Shown here one piece after another: positions 33,470 through 43,889 of a DNA stretch of 64,000 nucleotides. The notes under the pieces were generated by a model. It ran no database searches, was not told the DNA's origin, and saw only the letters and a list, made by a program, of their open reading frames with translations. Within the stretch, counting starts at the first letter, position 1. Each line of letters opens with the position of its first letter. Made by a program: the position numbers and the translations under genes. Source of the DNA: Vandiemenella viatica (Eukaryota > Arthropoda > Insecta > Orthoptera > Morabidae); contig JARYHS010008074.1 of the NCBI GenBank assembly GCA_031002005.1, positions 267,097,930-267,161,929 on the forward strand, in the 5' to 3' direction.

Positions 33470-34000
33470 TGTGCTTTATTTGTCGTAAACCTTCGACTGA
33501 AAGTGAAATTGTTACTGTGGCATGAAGACGTTAATTCATGAAAGAGGTGATAAATTTTCTGAATACCTAAAAAACACCAGAAATCTCTAACAATTCGTAT
33601 GCAGAGTCGTAAGAAGTAGGCTACACTCTGAAAAATACGATTGCTGCAGCTAAAAGACAACACGAAGAGTAACAAGCCAGTACTAAAATATAAGTCGTCC
33701 TCGTACTAGAGCACGCATAAGTGAATCAGCTTTTTGTTTTAAGCAATGTTTATTTTGCGGCAGTGAATTGAATGATGAGTGTGAAAAGAAAAAAAAAAAA
33801 AAAACATTGGATTCTCGGCATAAAATTTATAAAGCTACTACACTTTTATTCAAATAATCTATTATGAAAGTAGCTGAGATTCGTTCTTTTGATGTAGCAA
33901 AACCTGTTATTGCTAGAATTGGGTTTGAATAAGATTTAGTTGCTGCTGAGGCTAAGAATCATAATGATTGTTATAATTTTTTTTTTTTTTTTTTTTTGAG
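33470..34000 (+). pseudogene. N-terminal relic of a multicopy double-zinc-finger protein
   Basis: Pieces in order: CFICRKPSTESEIVTVA (about 33474), ERGDKFSEYLKNTRNL (about 33541), RPRTRARISESAFCFK (about 33698) directly followed by QCLFCGSELNDECEKK, and LVAAEAKNHNDCY (about 33937). Paired CxxC sites, an EYLKN block and a final AAEAxxHxxCY signature are features I recall from large uncharacterised arthropod and cnidarian proteins. Their C-terminal half resembles the relic at 16040-17110. Stops and shifts, and an inserted poly(T) at 33977-33997, kill it. Confidence 0.5.
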
Positions 34001-34330
34001 GCTGACCATCAAATCTATTTCGGGTATATTATCAAGTTCAAGTGTGGCTTAGTAATCAACTGGACCCAGAAGACTAGGTTTGGAAGATAAATGACAATAC
34101 ATTGGAACCATCCAGACTTTACTCCCACTTGAGCTGGAAAAACTCCTTAATACTATTTTTTGGAATTGCAAAAAGGGGTGTAATGCTAAATGCGACTGTA
34201 AAAAAAGTTGGATTGTTTGGTTCATCAGCGTGTACCAGTTGTCAAGGCCAGTCGTGCTCCAGTGTTGAATTGCCGTCAGAGGCGGATTCTTAGGATATCA
34301 ACGAGGATACATCTGATACATCGTTATTAG

Positions 34331-34415
34331 CAGGGGCGGATCCAGGGGGGGGGCTAGGGTGCTCAAGCCCCCCCAATAGGGTCTAGGTCCACCCCCAAAA
34401 TTGTGACTTTGTAGA

Positions 34416-34446
<31 letters not shown>

Positions 34447-34635
34447 GCTCTACAGATTTAAAGCTCCATGAGACTATAAAAAACTACCCCTTGCCCGATC
34501 AAGCTCCCCCAAAAACCTAAATCCATCGACGGCAAGCCCTCCACAACCAAAATCCACTAAAGCCAAGCCTCCCCCCGCCCCAAACCGAAGTCCCGCTCAA
34601 GCCCTTCCCAAACCAAAATCCTGTATCCGCCCCTG
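34331..34635. mobile_element. hAT-type MITE with 8-bp target duplication
   Basis: The ends are CAGGGGCGGATCCAGG and the matching ...ATCCGCCCCTG. The 8-bp flanks gttattag (34323-34330) and gctattag (34636-34643) differ at one base. The interior has a poly(T) at 34418-34445 and C-rich repeats. It sits inside the inverted-repeat element. Confidence 0.88.
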
Positions 34636-35153
34636 GCTATTAGAACAATTTACTTGTATCTGGAAGGAAGAAGTAGAAGAAAAAGAATAAGATGAAGACA
34701 TTACAATTGAAGTTCCATTAGATAATTATCAATCAGACTAATAGTTTTATTCAATTACTCGTAATTCACACAACTTTCATCATTTCCAACAGTACCATTT
34801 TTATTTAAAACAATACTATTTAACTAAACAGATCCTCAATACATCGTGGAAAAGGCCTACCGGGGAAACTAGTTAAAAAGAAAAACGCGCCAAGTACACT
34901 ACCTCAAAGGTGGCTTGGAAACGTGTGCATATTATGGAGAAAACGAATTTAGCAACTTTTTGAATCGCCATAATTAAAAAATGGCAATTATTAGGAAAAA
35001 AAGTGTAAGAACATTTTTATAGATTTAAATGCCCTATAATTTTTGTCTCACCTATATGATAAAACTTAACGTTTGGCTGGGGGAAAAAAAAAAAAAAAAA
35101 ACACACATTTTTGTGAAATTTGACTTGAATATTTTTTTCCAGATGGGGGATCG

Positions 35154-36640
35154 TGTTAATGGTTTACTGCCAGAAATTAGATTGTTTGCAGATGCCATAA
35201 TGTTATATAAAAGGATCAAAACAATAGAAAACTGTAAACAGCTGCAACATTGTAGTGGACGAGAAAACATTTTTTCTGTTCGCCTTGCCACTCGCGAGGA
35301 GGACATATAAACTGTGGGTAACCTCTAGTCATGTGAGCAGTAGTACTTGTAAATAAAACTCTCAGTAAGGATATATACATATATTTACATTTTATTACAT
35401 TTCTGTACAATAGGCCGCTCCTAGCTCCCTCTATAACTCCATAGGGCATAGACTATCAACCCCAGCTTAATGCTTGCCTTCTGCATTACTTATGAATCAC
35501 TGGCTAGCTTTCACCTGTTTTTCTTGCTGTGAAGTCGCCTCGCTACATCACTTCGTAGGCCTCTGGCTGCATAGGAAGCCTGTCCAACTTCCTATACCTT
35601 CCCAACCTCCATCTGCTGCTTACAACCTGTTCCTAGACACAAGACACTTCTCAGCTCGTGCCTCCCAGTTTTGTGCGGCTCCCCACTCCCTATCATCCAT
35701 AGTGAGGAGTGTGTCTGGCCAATAGGAATAATTCTTTCCCTACCATCTGTCTCCAAATGACATCTTGCTATCGTCTAATTTTGCTGACTATCTCATCTAC
35801 TTGGATGCTTACATTCCAAAGTTTCTGGCCGTTTTGAATCTCTGTTGTAACTGCCCTGATTCCAACCGCTGCTACCTTACAATAAACTTTCACCCAACTT
35901 TTAGTAACTATAGTTCAACATTCCTTGACCGTCCACCACACGGTGATCTAGATTGGATAACTAGCTGGGTGAATCACCCTGGGATGAAGATAAATACAAA
36001 GAAGAGTCAGCCTATTAGGTATACAGATAAAAAGCTAAAGGTTGATTACAATTATAAAGTGGGGAAGGAGCTACTTATTGAAGACTCAAAATGTAAATAC
36101 CTTGGCATTACATTTGATAACAAACTTAGCTGGGCAGGACACATTGGACAGGTGGTAGGGAAAGGGTTCAGAATCATTCATCTGTTGGAAAGAGTGATGA
36201 GGGGATACGCTAGAGAACGAAGGGAATTGGGGTACAAAACTTTGGTCAGACCATTGCTGGAATATGGTGGCGTAGTTTGGGATCCACATTTTGGGTACCA
36301 AATATAGGAGTTGGAGGGGGTGCAGAGGAGGGCTGCCAGGTTTGTCTCTGGAAATTACCGCAGAACGCAACCGATAACTAATATGTTAAAGGAGCTGGAG
36401 TGGGATTTATTGGAGGATAGAAGGAGGGTGAAGAGAGTCATGTAACTATACAAAGAGAGGTGCCTGGAAGGGTAAGTTTGACCATGACCACAAGCTGGCA
36501 CTTGAATTCAGGTATAAGGGTGTGGGAAAATTTTCTTTCATAGGAAAGGGAGTGAGGGAGTGGAATAAATTGCCAATAGAAGTGATGAATAACTTACCGG
36601 AAACACTGAAAGAATTTTAAGTAAAATTTAGTAGAGGCCG
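35154..36640 (+). pseudogene. LINE reverse transcriptase 3' half, catalytic site lost
   Basis: It begins VNGLLPEIRLFADAIMLYKR: the second Asp of the FADD motif is Ala. After the insert it reads DLDWITSWVNHPGMKINTKK, DSKCKYLGITFDNKLSWAGH, LLEYGGVVWDPHF, a TAG, then VQRRAARFVSGNYRR. Alignment by eye to the 41.8-42.7 kb copy is nearly colinear. Confidence 0.8.
35251..35940 (+). mobile_element. LTR-like insertion (candidate solo LTR)
   Basis: A 690-bp block starts TGTAGTGGACG and ends CGTCCACCACA. The 11-bp inverted ends match at 10 of 11 positions and begin TG and end CA as LTRs do. AATAAA follows at 35354. It interrupts the RT frame of the LINE exactly where the other LINE copy is continuous. 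No clear target duplication remains, so a TIR element is the alternative. Confidence 0.6.
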
Positions 36641-36739
36641 AAACTAGGTTGGAAGGGGAGAGGGAGTGGCTGTAGCGAGATTGCCACCAGAGCGGAGCTC
36701 CATCGCAATTTTATCAATTATTATTATTATACTCTCTGT

Positions 36740-37450
36740 GAGAGAATTTGTAAATATACTTCTTTAAGCCAGACCCTGTGTCATTGGTAGTTCTAGCGTA
36801 AGCTCCACAGAAGCGCTAAATACTGTCTGGGAGCTACTCCTCTCGAATAACAATCTTCAAGTAAGCCAATCTGATCTAGCCATCCATTATCCTATAAACG
36901 CTCGGGGATCTAGGGTCTATGGTGGCCTGTTAGCTTCTAGCCTCGGGAGGAAGCGCGTCTTTGGGGGTTATGGTACCATACTTCCAGCGGGGTAGTGCTA
37001 AGGAAAACCCGTTGTCCATAGTCTGTCAAGGTGGCCTGACATCCTATTTTTGAATAGAACCACGAATTATGTGTTGAAATTATGATTAGAAACGCGATGA
37101 AAGAACATTATTGTACAAATGCATAGAACCTTACAAGACCTTACCAGGTTTATGACCCATCAAGGCAAATGAGTAGAAACAGGCAGGGCTGGTTTTGGAG
37201 GGGGGGAGGTTATGTGGGGAAAAGTACCCCAGGCCCCCAAAGGGGGGCCACCAGTCATGGTGCCTAGCTAAACAGAAATAAAACACAAATTTTAAAAGTT
37301 GTGTCAATGATTTTGAAGATTTTCTTTCTTTATACACAAAAAATATTTGAAGTAAAAAATTTCGTCTGGGGGAGGGTGGCTAAGAATCCTAGCACTGGTC
37401 CAGTAAACGGGAGGAAAATAAGATCTATGAGACACAGTTAATTGGCTGGA
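36740..37450. other. Unassigned, includes G-rich stretch
   Basis: No coding. A block at 37180-37260 (gctggttttggagggggg ... ggcccccaaaggggggcc) looks like a GC-rich MITE core, but its ends cannot be paired. Confidence 0.35.
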
Positions 37451-37460
37451 TGCACTAGGG

Positions 37461-37699
37461 CAGCGATTACCAAATTTTTTTGTTCACAGAACCCTAATTG
37501 ATCATATATTTTTTGACGGATCCCCATTTTTGTAAGTGTAAGCTGAAAAAAACCAGTCGCACATGGGTAAGTCGTCACAAGTGGAAGCAGAACCATGATA
37601 GCCTTCTCGCGGCGCGGTTATGACTATTTTCAACGAACATTTTATTTAATTCTTGGACGGAACCCCAGGGTCCCGCGGATCACCATTTGGGAACCACTG
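37461..37699. mobile_element. hAT-type MITE with perfect 8-bp target duplication
   Basis: The left end is CAGCGATTACCAAATTTTTT and the right end has ccatttgggaaccactg, the usual CAGNGGTTCCCAAA hAT pattern. The target duplication cactaggg is identical on both sides (37453-37460 and 37700-37707). There is no coding capacity. Confidence 0.92.
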
Positions 37700-37903
37700 C
37701 ACTAGGGGATAAATGTGACACGCAACATTCAGTGTGGGTGACACGCAACGTTGCCCACTGTGCCAAAACATTGCGCGCAACATCCACGTGTTGCCGCTTT
37801 CAGGGTGAAAATGTGTTTCGCACATTAGTCCTGTGTCAATTGTTGCTGGTGTACTCATGTAAGTGACGTTCCGCTCAACGTGTCGGTACTGTAGGTAAAC
37901 GAA

Positions 37904-38170
37904 ATGGAGCTTCATTCGAACACTACCGGAGTTAATGGTTTGTTGTGGGACGCACCAAACATTGATCACAATAACAAAATAAGAAGGGAGGATATTGCCG
38001 ATGCACTGAAAATGCCAAGAAACAAAATAGAGGCCAATATACATAATCTCCACTCACAATTTATTTGTGAAAAGAAGAAGTTAACACCTTAGAAAACCAT
38101 TCATTGTGAACGAGACAATTTAAAGTCTAGTGCATGGTTTAGGTATGAGGCAATGAAATTTTTGCCGAAG
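37904..38170 (+). pseudogene. MADF-domain (Adf-1/Myb-like) relic
   Basis: The frame gives NGLLWDAPNIDHNNKIRRED, IADALKMPRNKIEANIHNLH and QFICEKKKLTP, a stop at 38089, then SSAWFRYEAMKFL. Trp-Asp near the start, the K-x-x-I-x-N-L-x-x-Q helix and the W-x-Y-E-A-x-x-F-L end are the MADF signature, a DNA-binding fold. MADF proteins accompany PIF/Harbinger transposons and also occur as host regulators. Here it has a stop and no clear start context. Confidence 0.6.
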
Positions 38171-38188
38171 GGTGTGACAAATTCTGGT

Positions 38189-38301
38189 CAGGGCCGGATT
38201 AAGGAATTTCGGGGTCCCCTGCGCAGTTTGATTTTGGAGCCCCCTACTTTTTCTCTAGATCTAGATGTACTTTTGTCTTTGCTTTTGATAATTTTCGTGA
38301 C

Positions 38302-38335
<34 letters not shown>
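38189..38335. mobile_element. hAT MITE fragment and (CA)n microsatellite
   Basis: The start CAGGGCCGGATTAAGG matches the end type of the complete MITE at 38669, but no matching right end is found. The fragment runs into a CA repeat at 38307-38334. Confidence 0.55.
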
Positions 38336-38342
<7 letters not shown>

Positions 38343-38402
38343 TAAAATCTGTGTGTAGAGCTCAAACAACGATTAAAGAGACGGACTGAGGTTTCTCTAA
38401 AG

Positions 38403-38600
38403 GTTGAGCCACACTAGACCGCACCGCACCCGGCCCGCACCGCACCGTCACTTTTCTTATTGTTGTCGCTCACTAAATTGAAGTGAGTTCAAACGACACC
38501 GCTTTTCGGCCGACACTCGGCCGTGTGTTGGCCCGGTTAAATTTGTTTTATATTTTGACGGTGCGGGCCGGTGTCGGTCTGCTGTCAGGCTGGTCGATAT
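38403..38600. mobile_element. GC-rich MITE, related to 43740-43885
   Basis: The left part has gccacactagaccgcaccgc and the right part gcgggccggtgtcggtctg, roughly complementary. The internal ccgacactcggccg also occurs at 43828. The end structure (gxxxcacactagacc) resembles MITEs of the Harbinger group, but this is a guess. Confidence 0.45.
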
Positions 38601-38668
38601 GGAGAACTGTATAGGAAGAGTTCGGAAATTTCCGGTCCTTTACGACTAAATATTGTTTTAACGTTACT

Positions 38669-38882
38669 CAGTACCGGATTAACCACGTAGCAGGAGGTAG
38701 CAAATGCTACGTGTCTCGCGCCTTCTAGGGGGCCTCGCGCTTCCTAGGGGGGCCCCGCACCTAGGCTAGATGGGCGACCTTTTTTATTCTTTTAACTCAA
38801 CAATTTTCCCCCGGATGGCAAAAATCAAGAGCCTCTTCTTCACATTTCCTACGGGGCCCCGCGCTGTCTTAATCCGGCCGTG
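38669..38882. mobile_element. hAT-type MITE with perfect 8-bp target duplication
   Basis: It starts CAGTACCGGATTAACC and ends CTTAATCCGGCCGTG. The duplication acgttact is identical at 38661-38668 and 38883-38890. The interior has gggggcctcgcgcttcc repeats. Confidence 0.9.
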
Positions 38883-39058
38883 ACGTTACTGATTGCTTTA
38901 GAAGTGCGTCTATTTTTTTTTTCAGCCTCACTTCAGGTTCATCAGATATTCGTAAAATGTAGGTAGAGCCCTTGCATGTTCACATTAACTTAATAACAGC
39001 AAAGAAAATGGCTAAAGATGGGTTTATGAAGAGTATTGTCAGTGCAGGAGGACCATTA

Positions 39059-40925
39059 GCTATGTCCACACTTGTGCCTCTTCCCTTTCAACTTGCCTTT
39101 TCCTCTTGCCCGTTCCTCTTGCAATATGTTCATCTTGAGGTATGCGCTAGAGGCACGCATCAGAAGGCATGCCCTTTAGTGTCCACATTCACGCCTCTTG
39201 AGGCATGCCCTCAGTGTTCCGGTGTAGCCGCAGCGAGATGGATGATTCAATTTGTCTGGCGGGCATTACAGCTGCCATTCTTATATTAGCGAAATCCCGG
39301 GGGGGGGGGGGGGGGGAATCGCGGAGGAAACTGTGGGTAAAGAATTATTTGAAAACTCGAAATGTGCAAATTCTCCAAGAACTGCAGTTCAATCACAATT
39401 CGCTGTTTAAAAACTTAACGCGAATATCGAAGCAAAATTTTTATACTCTTCTAACAATGGTGAAACCCGCCATTCAAACGAGACACCAAATTCAGAGACG
39501 CAATACCTGCCGAAGATGTACCGTTGAAAATTCCTTCGGTCTGCTTGCTTCCGTGTTCCGAATTTTCCTAAGGCCAATTAAGTTCAAAGTTAAAAGTACG
39601 ATTGTGGACATAGTCTTATGTTGCGTATATCTGCACAATTTGCTTCGTATAAAGCCAGATTGTACAAGGTTTTACTGTCCAGTGGGATCTTTGGACATTG
39701 AAGATGCCAGCAAAGGAACAACTATTCCCGGAACTTGACGCGGAACTACCGCAAAAGACACTGGCTTCGCCCCACTTCGGAGAATTCCTCTAAGACTCTC
39801 TGAAAGCTTCCGAATTGCGGGATGAATTCGTAGAATATTTTATGTCACCGATAGGCAGCATACCATGGCAAGATAACTACTTGTAAGGAAGTTTCATCTT
39901 CAATTCTAATAATATAACAAACATTTTCAACTGGAGATGTATCTGGAAAATGTAGCTGAGTAACATACTTTCAATAAATTTAGTTTCTATAAGAAATAAA
40001 CGTGCACATTACCTACCCGCCTTTTATCTAATATATTAGAACGAATTGCTCTTGATCCGAGAAAAATAGCATAGCAATACGTAAGTTAAGATTAAAAGGT
40101 GTTGATTAAGTTAATAGTTAAATAGCGTAAATCTCGCGAAGTTATTTACAACATATAAGCTGACTGACATCGACTAACATAGAAAGCATTCCATTCCAAA
40201 GAATAATCTGAAACTTTTAACTAGAAGACATTATGCAACTGTAAAAATGATTTTTGTTTATTCACAACATTCGGTGATACTTTCACAAATTCATGTAAAT
40301 GCATCTGACTGCTTATTACAACAAATGTTGTTTATTGAATAATACGACATTTAATGCTCTTTATATCTGCCTATTGATATACTAAGTATATGATGAAGCT
40401 TGAGCCTTCCCACCATTCGTTAAACGAGATTAAATATTTCCTACGTGAAAGTACTGTATACTGCACTCTGAATTTTACGCATCCTGCACCGAATGTTTGT
40501 ACAATAATTTCGCAAAACACACAATCTTACACTGTCAAAACTCTTCACAAAAATCAACCAGTGCAAAATGTTAATTAAAATGAGCATGAATTAATTATAA
40601 ATGATGTGGAAAACTACTAAATATTTATTATAAGTACTGTCACTTAAATGAATATAATCTTTATTTTTGACGTCCCATAACAATGAAAACGAACGTTAAT
40701 CTTCGAAAAATGAAAGCGTTTCGTCGTTGGAGAGCGACATATTGAAAGCGGAGACGCACGAGAATCCACTTCAGCTGGAAACGCTTGCAATACGCCGTGC
40801 CTCCCGGTTTGTTGAACGGAATGAGGATCTCGGGCATGCCCCTGACGCATGCCTTCCGAGCCTCTCCCCCGTTCAACATGACGCATGCCTTTGACGACCG
40901 AAAGTTGAACAGGTGTGGACACAGC
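39059..40925 (+). mobile_element. PIF/Harbinger transposon, internally deleted
   Basis: The left end is GCTATGTCCACACTTGT and the right end ACAGGTGTGGACACAGC, inverted repeats with two differences. They are flanked by TTA on the left and TAA on the right, the site type Harbinger elements use. It encodes a truncated DDE transposase. The right side joins LINE coding sequence at 40926. Confidence 0.8.
39205..39886 (+). pseudogene. PIF/Harbinger transposase, core deleted
   Basis: The N-terminal part (MDDSICLAGITAAILILA, then KLWVKNYLKTR and LTMVKPAIQTRHQIQRR) and the C-terminal part (VENSFGLLASVFRIFLRPI, VDIVLCCVYLHNLLR, DEFVEYFMSPIGSIPWQDN) match HARBI1-like nucleases. The first two catalytic Asp blocks are missing between about 39500 and 39525. 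A poly(G) run lies at 39299-39316, and the frame shifts near 39730. Only the VENSFG Glu remains of the triad. Confidence 0.8.
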
Positions 40926-42777
40926 TAATGACTGATACATCTAGAAATTTCTATGGCTATATCAGGAAACTGAGGGGAAGGGAGGGTGTAGAGACACTTA
41001 TAGATAAGGATGGAGAAGAAGTTACTGACGATTTGAAAAAGGCAGAGATTTTAAGTAACTGGTTCAGTGAAAGCATTAGGGACAATGAATCAGAAACAGG
41101 AGGGTCAAATTCGGAGAACGAGCTTAACAACACAAATAGAAAGGACGCTAGTAAAAAATTTGATTTTCATCCTGAGGAAATCATGAAGGAAATAAGAAAG
41201 CTGAAAAAACATAAAGGGGCTGGTGAAGATAATATTACTACAGATATCTTAAAGAAACCGGATGTGACATTGTACCTTATTTTGAAATATTATTTAAATT
41301 GAGTCTGGATACTTGCTGCTTACCACAGAACTGGAAAAGTGCAATAGTAGTACCGGTACGTAAAGGAGGGGTGAGAAATAGAGTTAAGAATTACAGGCCA
41401 ATCAGTTTGACATCAGTGGTAGGTAAATTATTGGAAAGATTGATATGTAACCACATCAGAAATATGTGTGAGGAACACAAGTGGTTTTCAAGCAGGCAAC
41501 ATGGGTTCAGGCAAGGATATTCATGCAAATCTCAGTTGGTGGGATATATGCAAGAAATTTCAGATGAAATGGACAAGGGAGGCCAAATTGATAGTGTAGC
41601 ACTAGATCTGTCAAAGGCGTTTGACAGAATAAGCCATAAATGGTAGCAAATAAGGTAAAAACCATTGGAGTGGATAAGAAAGTGATTTGCTGGGTAGAAG
41701 AATTTTTAAAAGGTAGAAAACAGAAAGTTAGGGTAGGAAATGTAGTATGAAAAGAAGTGGAAGTAAAAATGGGTGTGCCACAGGGTAGTGTATTGGGACC
41801 ATTGCTATTCATTATTCTGATAAATAATTGTGTTGATTGTTTACTATCTGAAATTAGATTGTTTGCAGATGACATAATGCTGTATAAAAGGATCAAAACA
41901 ATAGAGGAATGTAAACAGTTGTAGGGTGATCTGGACAGGATATCTAGTTGGGTTGGCAAACATGGGATGAAGATAAATGCAACGAAGAGTCAGCTTATTA
42001 GATACACAAATAAAAAACAAAAGATTGATAATGATTATAAGTTGGGGAAAGAATTGCTTGCTGAAGACTTGAAATGTAAATATCTTGGCATTACATTTGA
42101 TAACAGACTTAACTGGGCAGGGCACATTGGACAGGTGGTGGGAAAGGGTTTCAGGATCCTGCACTTGTTGGAGAGAGTGATGACGGGATGCACGAGAGAA
42201 GTAAAAGAATTGGGTTACAAAACTTTGGTTAGACCATTGCTCGAATATGGTGCTGTTGTATGGGACCCACATTTTGAGTATCAAATACAGGAGTTGGAGA
42301 AGGTGCAAAGAAGGGCTGCTAGATTTGGTTCTGGAAATTATCACAGAATGCAATCAGTGACAGATATGATAAAGGAGCTGGAATGGGATTCATTGCAAGA
42401 CAGGAGGAGGATGAGGAGGGGCATGGGAGTGTACAGGGCGTATACTGGCGATGAGGCTTGGAAAGATATTGTAGTAGGTATGAAAAGTAGTTCATGGAGG
42501 GGAAAAGATGACCATGACCACAAGCTGGCACTCGATTTCAGGCACAAGGGTGTGGGAAGATTTTCTTTTTTAGGTAAGGTTATCAGGGATTGGAATGAGT
42601 TACCGAAGGGAATGATGAATAACTTACCGAAAGCGTTAAAAGAATTTAAAGTTAAAATTTGTAGAGGGCAAATGTAGGTGGGTGCAGGATATGGGGAAGT
42701 TGGGTGTGTAGCGAAATTACCACAGGAACATTTGCTCCATTGCAATTAAATTAAATTAATTAATTAATTAACAAATC
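40926..42777 (+). mobile_element. CR1/Jockey-like LINE, 5'-truncated
   Basis: It runs from the linker before RT through RT to the 3' end with an AATT-rich tail (42742-42772). The left edge coincides with the Harbinger right end. It is the better-preserved sister of 35154-36735. Confidence 0.85.
40930..42677 (+). pseudogene. LINE reverse transcriptase, frameshifted
   Basis: It reads TDTSRNFYGYIRKLRGREG and a GEDNITTDILKK block. After a shift near 41300, VKNYRPISLTSVVGKLLERL, RQHGFRQGYSCKSQL and LDLSKAFDRISHK follow. After a stop at 41644, GVPQGSVLGPLLFI and RLFADDIMLYKR (FADD intact) follow. The last 236 codons from 41967 are open through KYLGITFDNRLNW and AYTGDEAWKDI to the TAG at 42675. All RT blocks are present in order, but the endonuclease is absent. 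Confidence 0.85.
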
Positions 42778-42779
42778 AA

Positions 42780-43020
42780 ATCTTTGGCAGTGGTGACGGT
42801 CGATTTTAAGGCCTGTAAAAATTGCATCCGTGATCCGGATTTTGAATCGGGGACCTTCCGTACCCAAATCACTCGCCGCAAGCATCTGAATCTGGAAGTA
42901 CTGGAAAATATGTATTTAATGATATAATAAAGTACATTTGTATGTTGGCATGGGAAAACTAAACTATAAGTACATTTATTTTATTATGTTGGAATAATAA
43001 TTTTTGATTATAACCAGATT
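42780..43020. other. Unassigned, faint SINE-like text
   Basis: The words ggatccg-like and ttgaatcggggacc near 42830-42850 recall a minus-strand B box, but nothing can be delimited. Confidence 0.25.
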
Positions 43021-43029
43021 TGTCTCTTG

Positions 43030-43255
43030 ACCCAGAAGGAAAACGATTGGGGAAATGAAAGTCCCTGGTTCAAATCCCAGTCTCAGCTGTAATTTTTATG
43101 GGTCTTAAAATTGACATTCACCTCTGGAAAAGCTTTGATTTGTTAATGCTAAAATGCTAGGATGCTCCGTGTTTGAATTTCACGTTAATCTGTAGGTTTA
43201 CTTTTCAAATTAGGTGACAACGATAGAGGTGTACTGCGCGGCCGATAAGTAACTC
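43030..43255 (+). repeat. Degenerate tRNA-derived SINE
   Basis: The B box ggttcaaatccc at about 43068 is followed by agtctcagctgtaatttt, close to the gtcagctgtgatttttaaag body of the SINE at 17385. The A box is weak. It is an old copy. Confidence 0.4.
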
Positions 43256-43402
43256 CATGACTGGAATTTTTAGATCACATGAAATTATTATTATTTTATG
43301 GAATATTTGCGTTCTGCATTAGAATAAGGATGTATAATAATCTTATTCTGTTTAGTTAAAAAAAAATTGAGTCACTCGAAAAGGAACCTCAACCAAAACA
43401 AA

Positions 43403-43444
43403 CACGTTAAATGTCAAGTGAGTGACGCTTGACATTTAATCGTG
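43403..43444. repeat. Short hairpin
   Basis: ttaaatgtcaag and its complement cttgacatttaa are separated by about 9 bases, extended by cacg/cgtg outside. It would form a stable stem-loop. It may mark a MITE end. Confidence 0.6.
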
Positions 43445-43739
43445 ACTGTATAGAGATACACGAAAATCTTTCAATACAGTGTGACGATCATTTGTTAAAA
43501 CAGCTTTGGAATACTATTTTTGTGCATAAGAGATCAAACAATTAGGAGATAACAGGAGTCAGACAAAAAAAAGTATTTTAACGTACTTTATTACTTTCGT
43601 AGATTATAAAGAACAGTACTCTATAAAGAACAGTACTCTATAATAAAGTACGGGTGGTAGCCGCAGCTACGATACACAAGTCACTTTTATGGGAATTTTT
43701 TAACATTAATTAAGTGAAACAGCCAAGTGTATACGTTAA

Positions 43740-43885
43740 AGGAGACTGTAGACCGAGTAGGAAACCGTCCGTCACACGGCCGTGCTACAGACCAGTGTGG
43801 ACGCGAGGAGGGCAACCCGACACTCGGCCGAGTGTTGATGCGGTGACGGCGCGGGCTCGGTTCGGTCTGTTGTGGCCCGACCTTA
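43740..43885. mobile_element. GC-rich MITE, same family as 38403-38600
   Basis: It carries ccgacactcggccgagtg and gcgggctcggttcggtctg. The ends (gtagaccgagtag... and ...ctgttgtggcccgacctt) are weakly inverted. Confidence 0.4.
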
Positions 43886-43889
43886 AATC

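Larger units (their letters stand above)
32925..35153. mobile_element. DNA element with ~230-bp inverted terminal regions
   Basis: About 32925-33165 and 34905-35153 are reverse complements: cgatcccacatctg pairs with cagatgggggatcg, and long blocks such as ttatggcgattcaaaaagtt, ttacactttttttcct and gacaaaaattgt are shared. A decayed zinc-finger gene lies inside at 33470-34000, and a hAT MITE at 34331 is nested. Net size without the MITE is about 1.9 kb. The right side abuts LINE sequence starting at 35154. I cannot name the superfamily. Confidence 0.7.
35154..36735 (+). mobile_element. CR1/Jockey-like LINE fragment, family shared with 40926-42777
   Basis: Only the RT second half and 3' end remain. 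A 690-bp LTR-like block is inserted at 35251-35940. Compared with the copy at 40926 it lacks the segment around the AYTGDEAWKD block. The 3' tail is an (ATT)n run at 36720-36735. Its 5' side is replaced by the inverted-repeat element. Confidence 0.8.

Noticed and set aside
37180..37420. GC-rich MITE with CAGGGCTGG end
   Set aside because: A weak partner (ctagcactg) exists near 37400, but the 8-bp flanks do not match, so it is not listed as an element.
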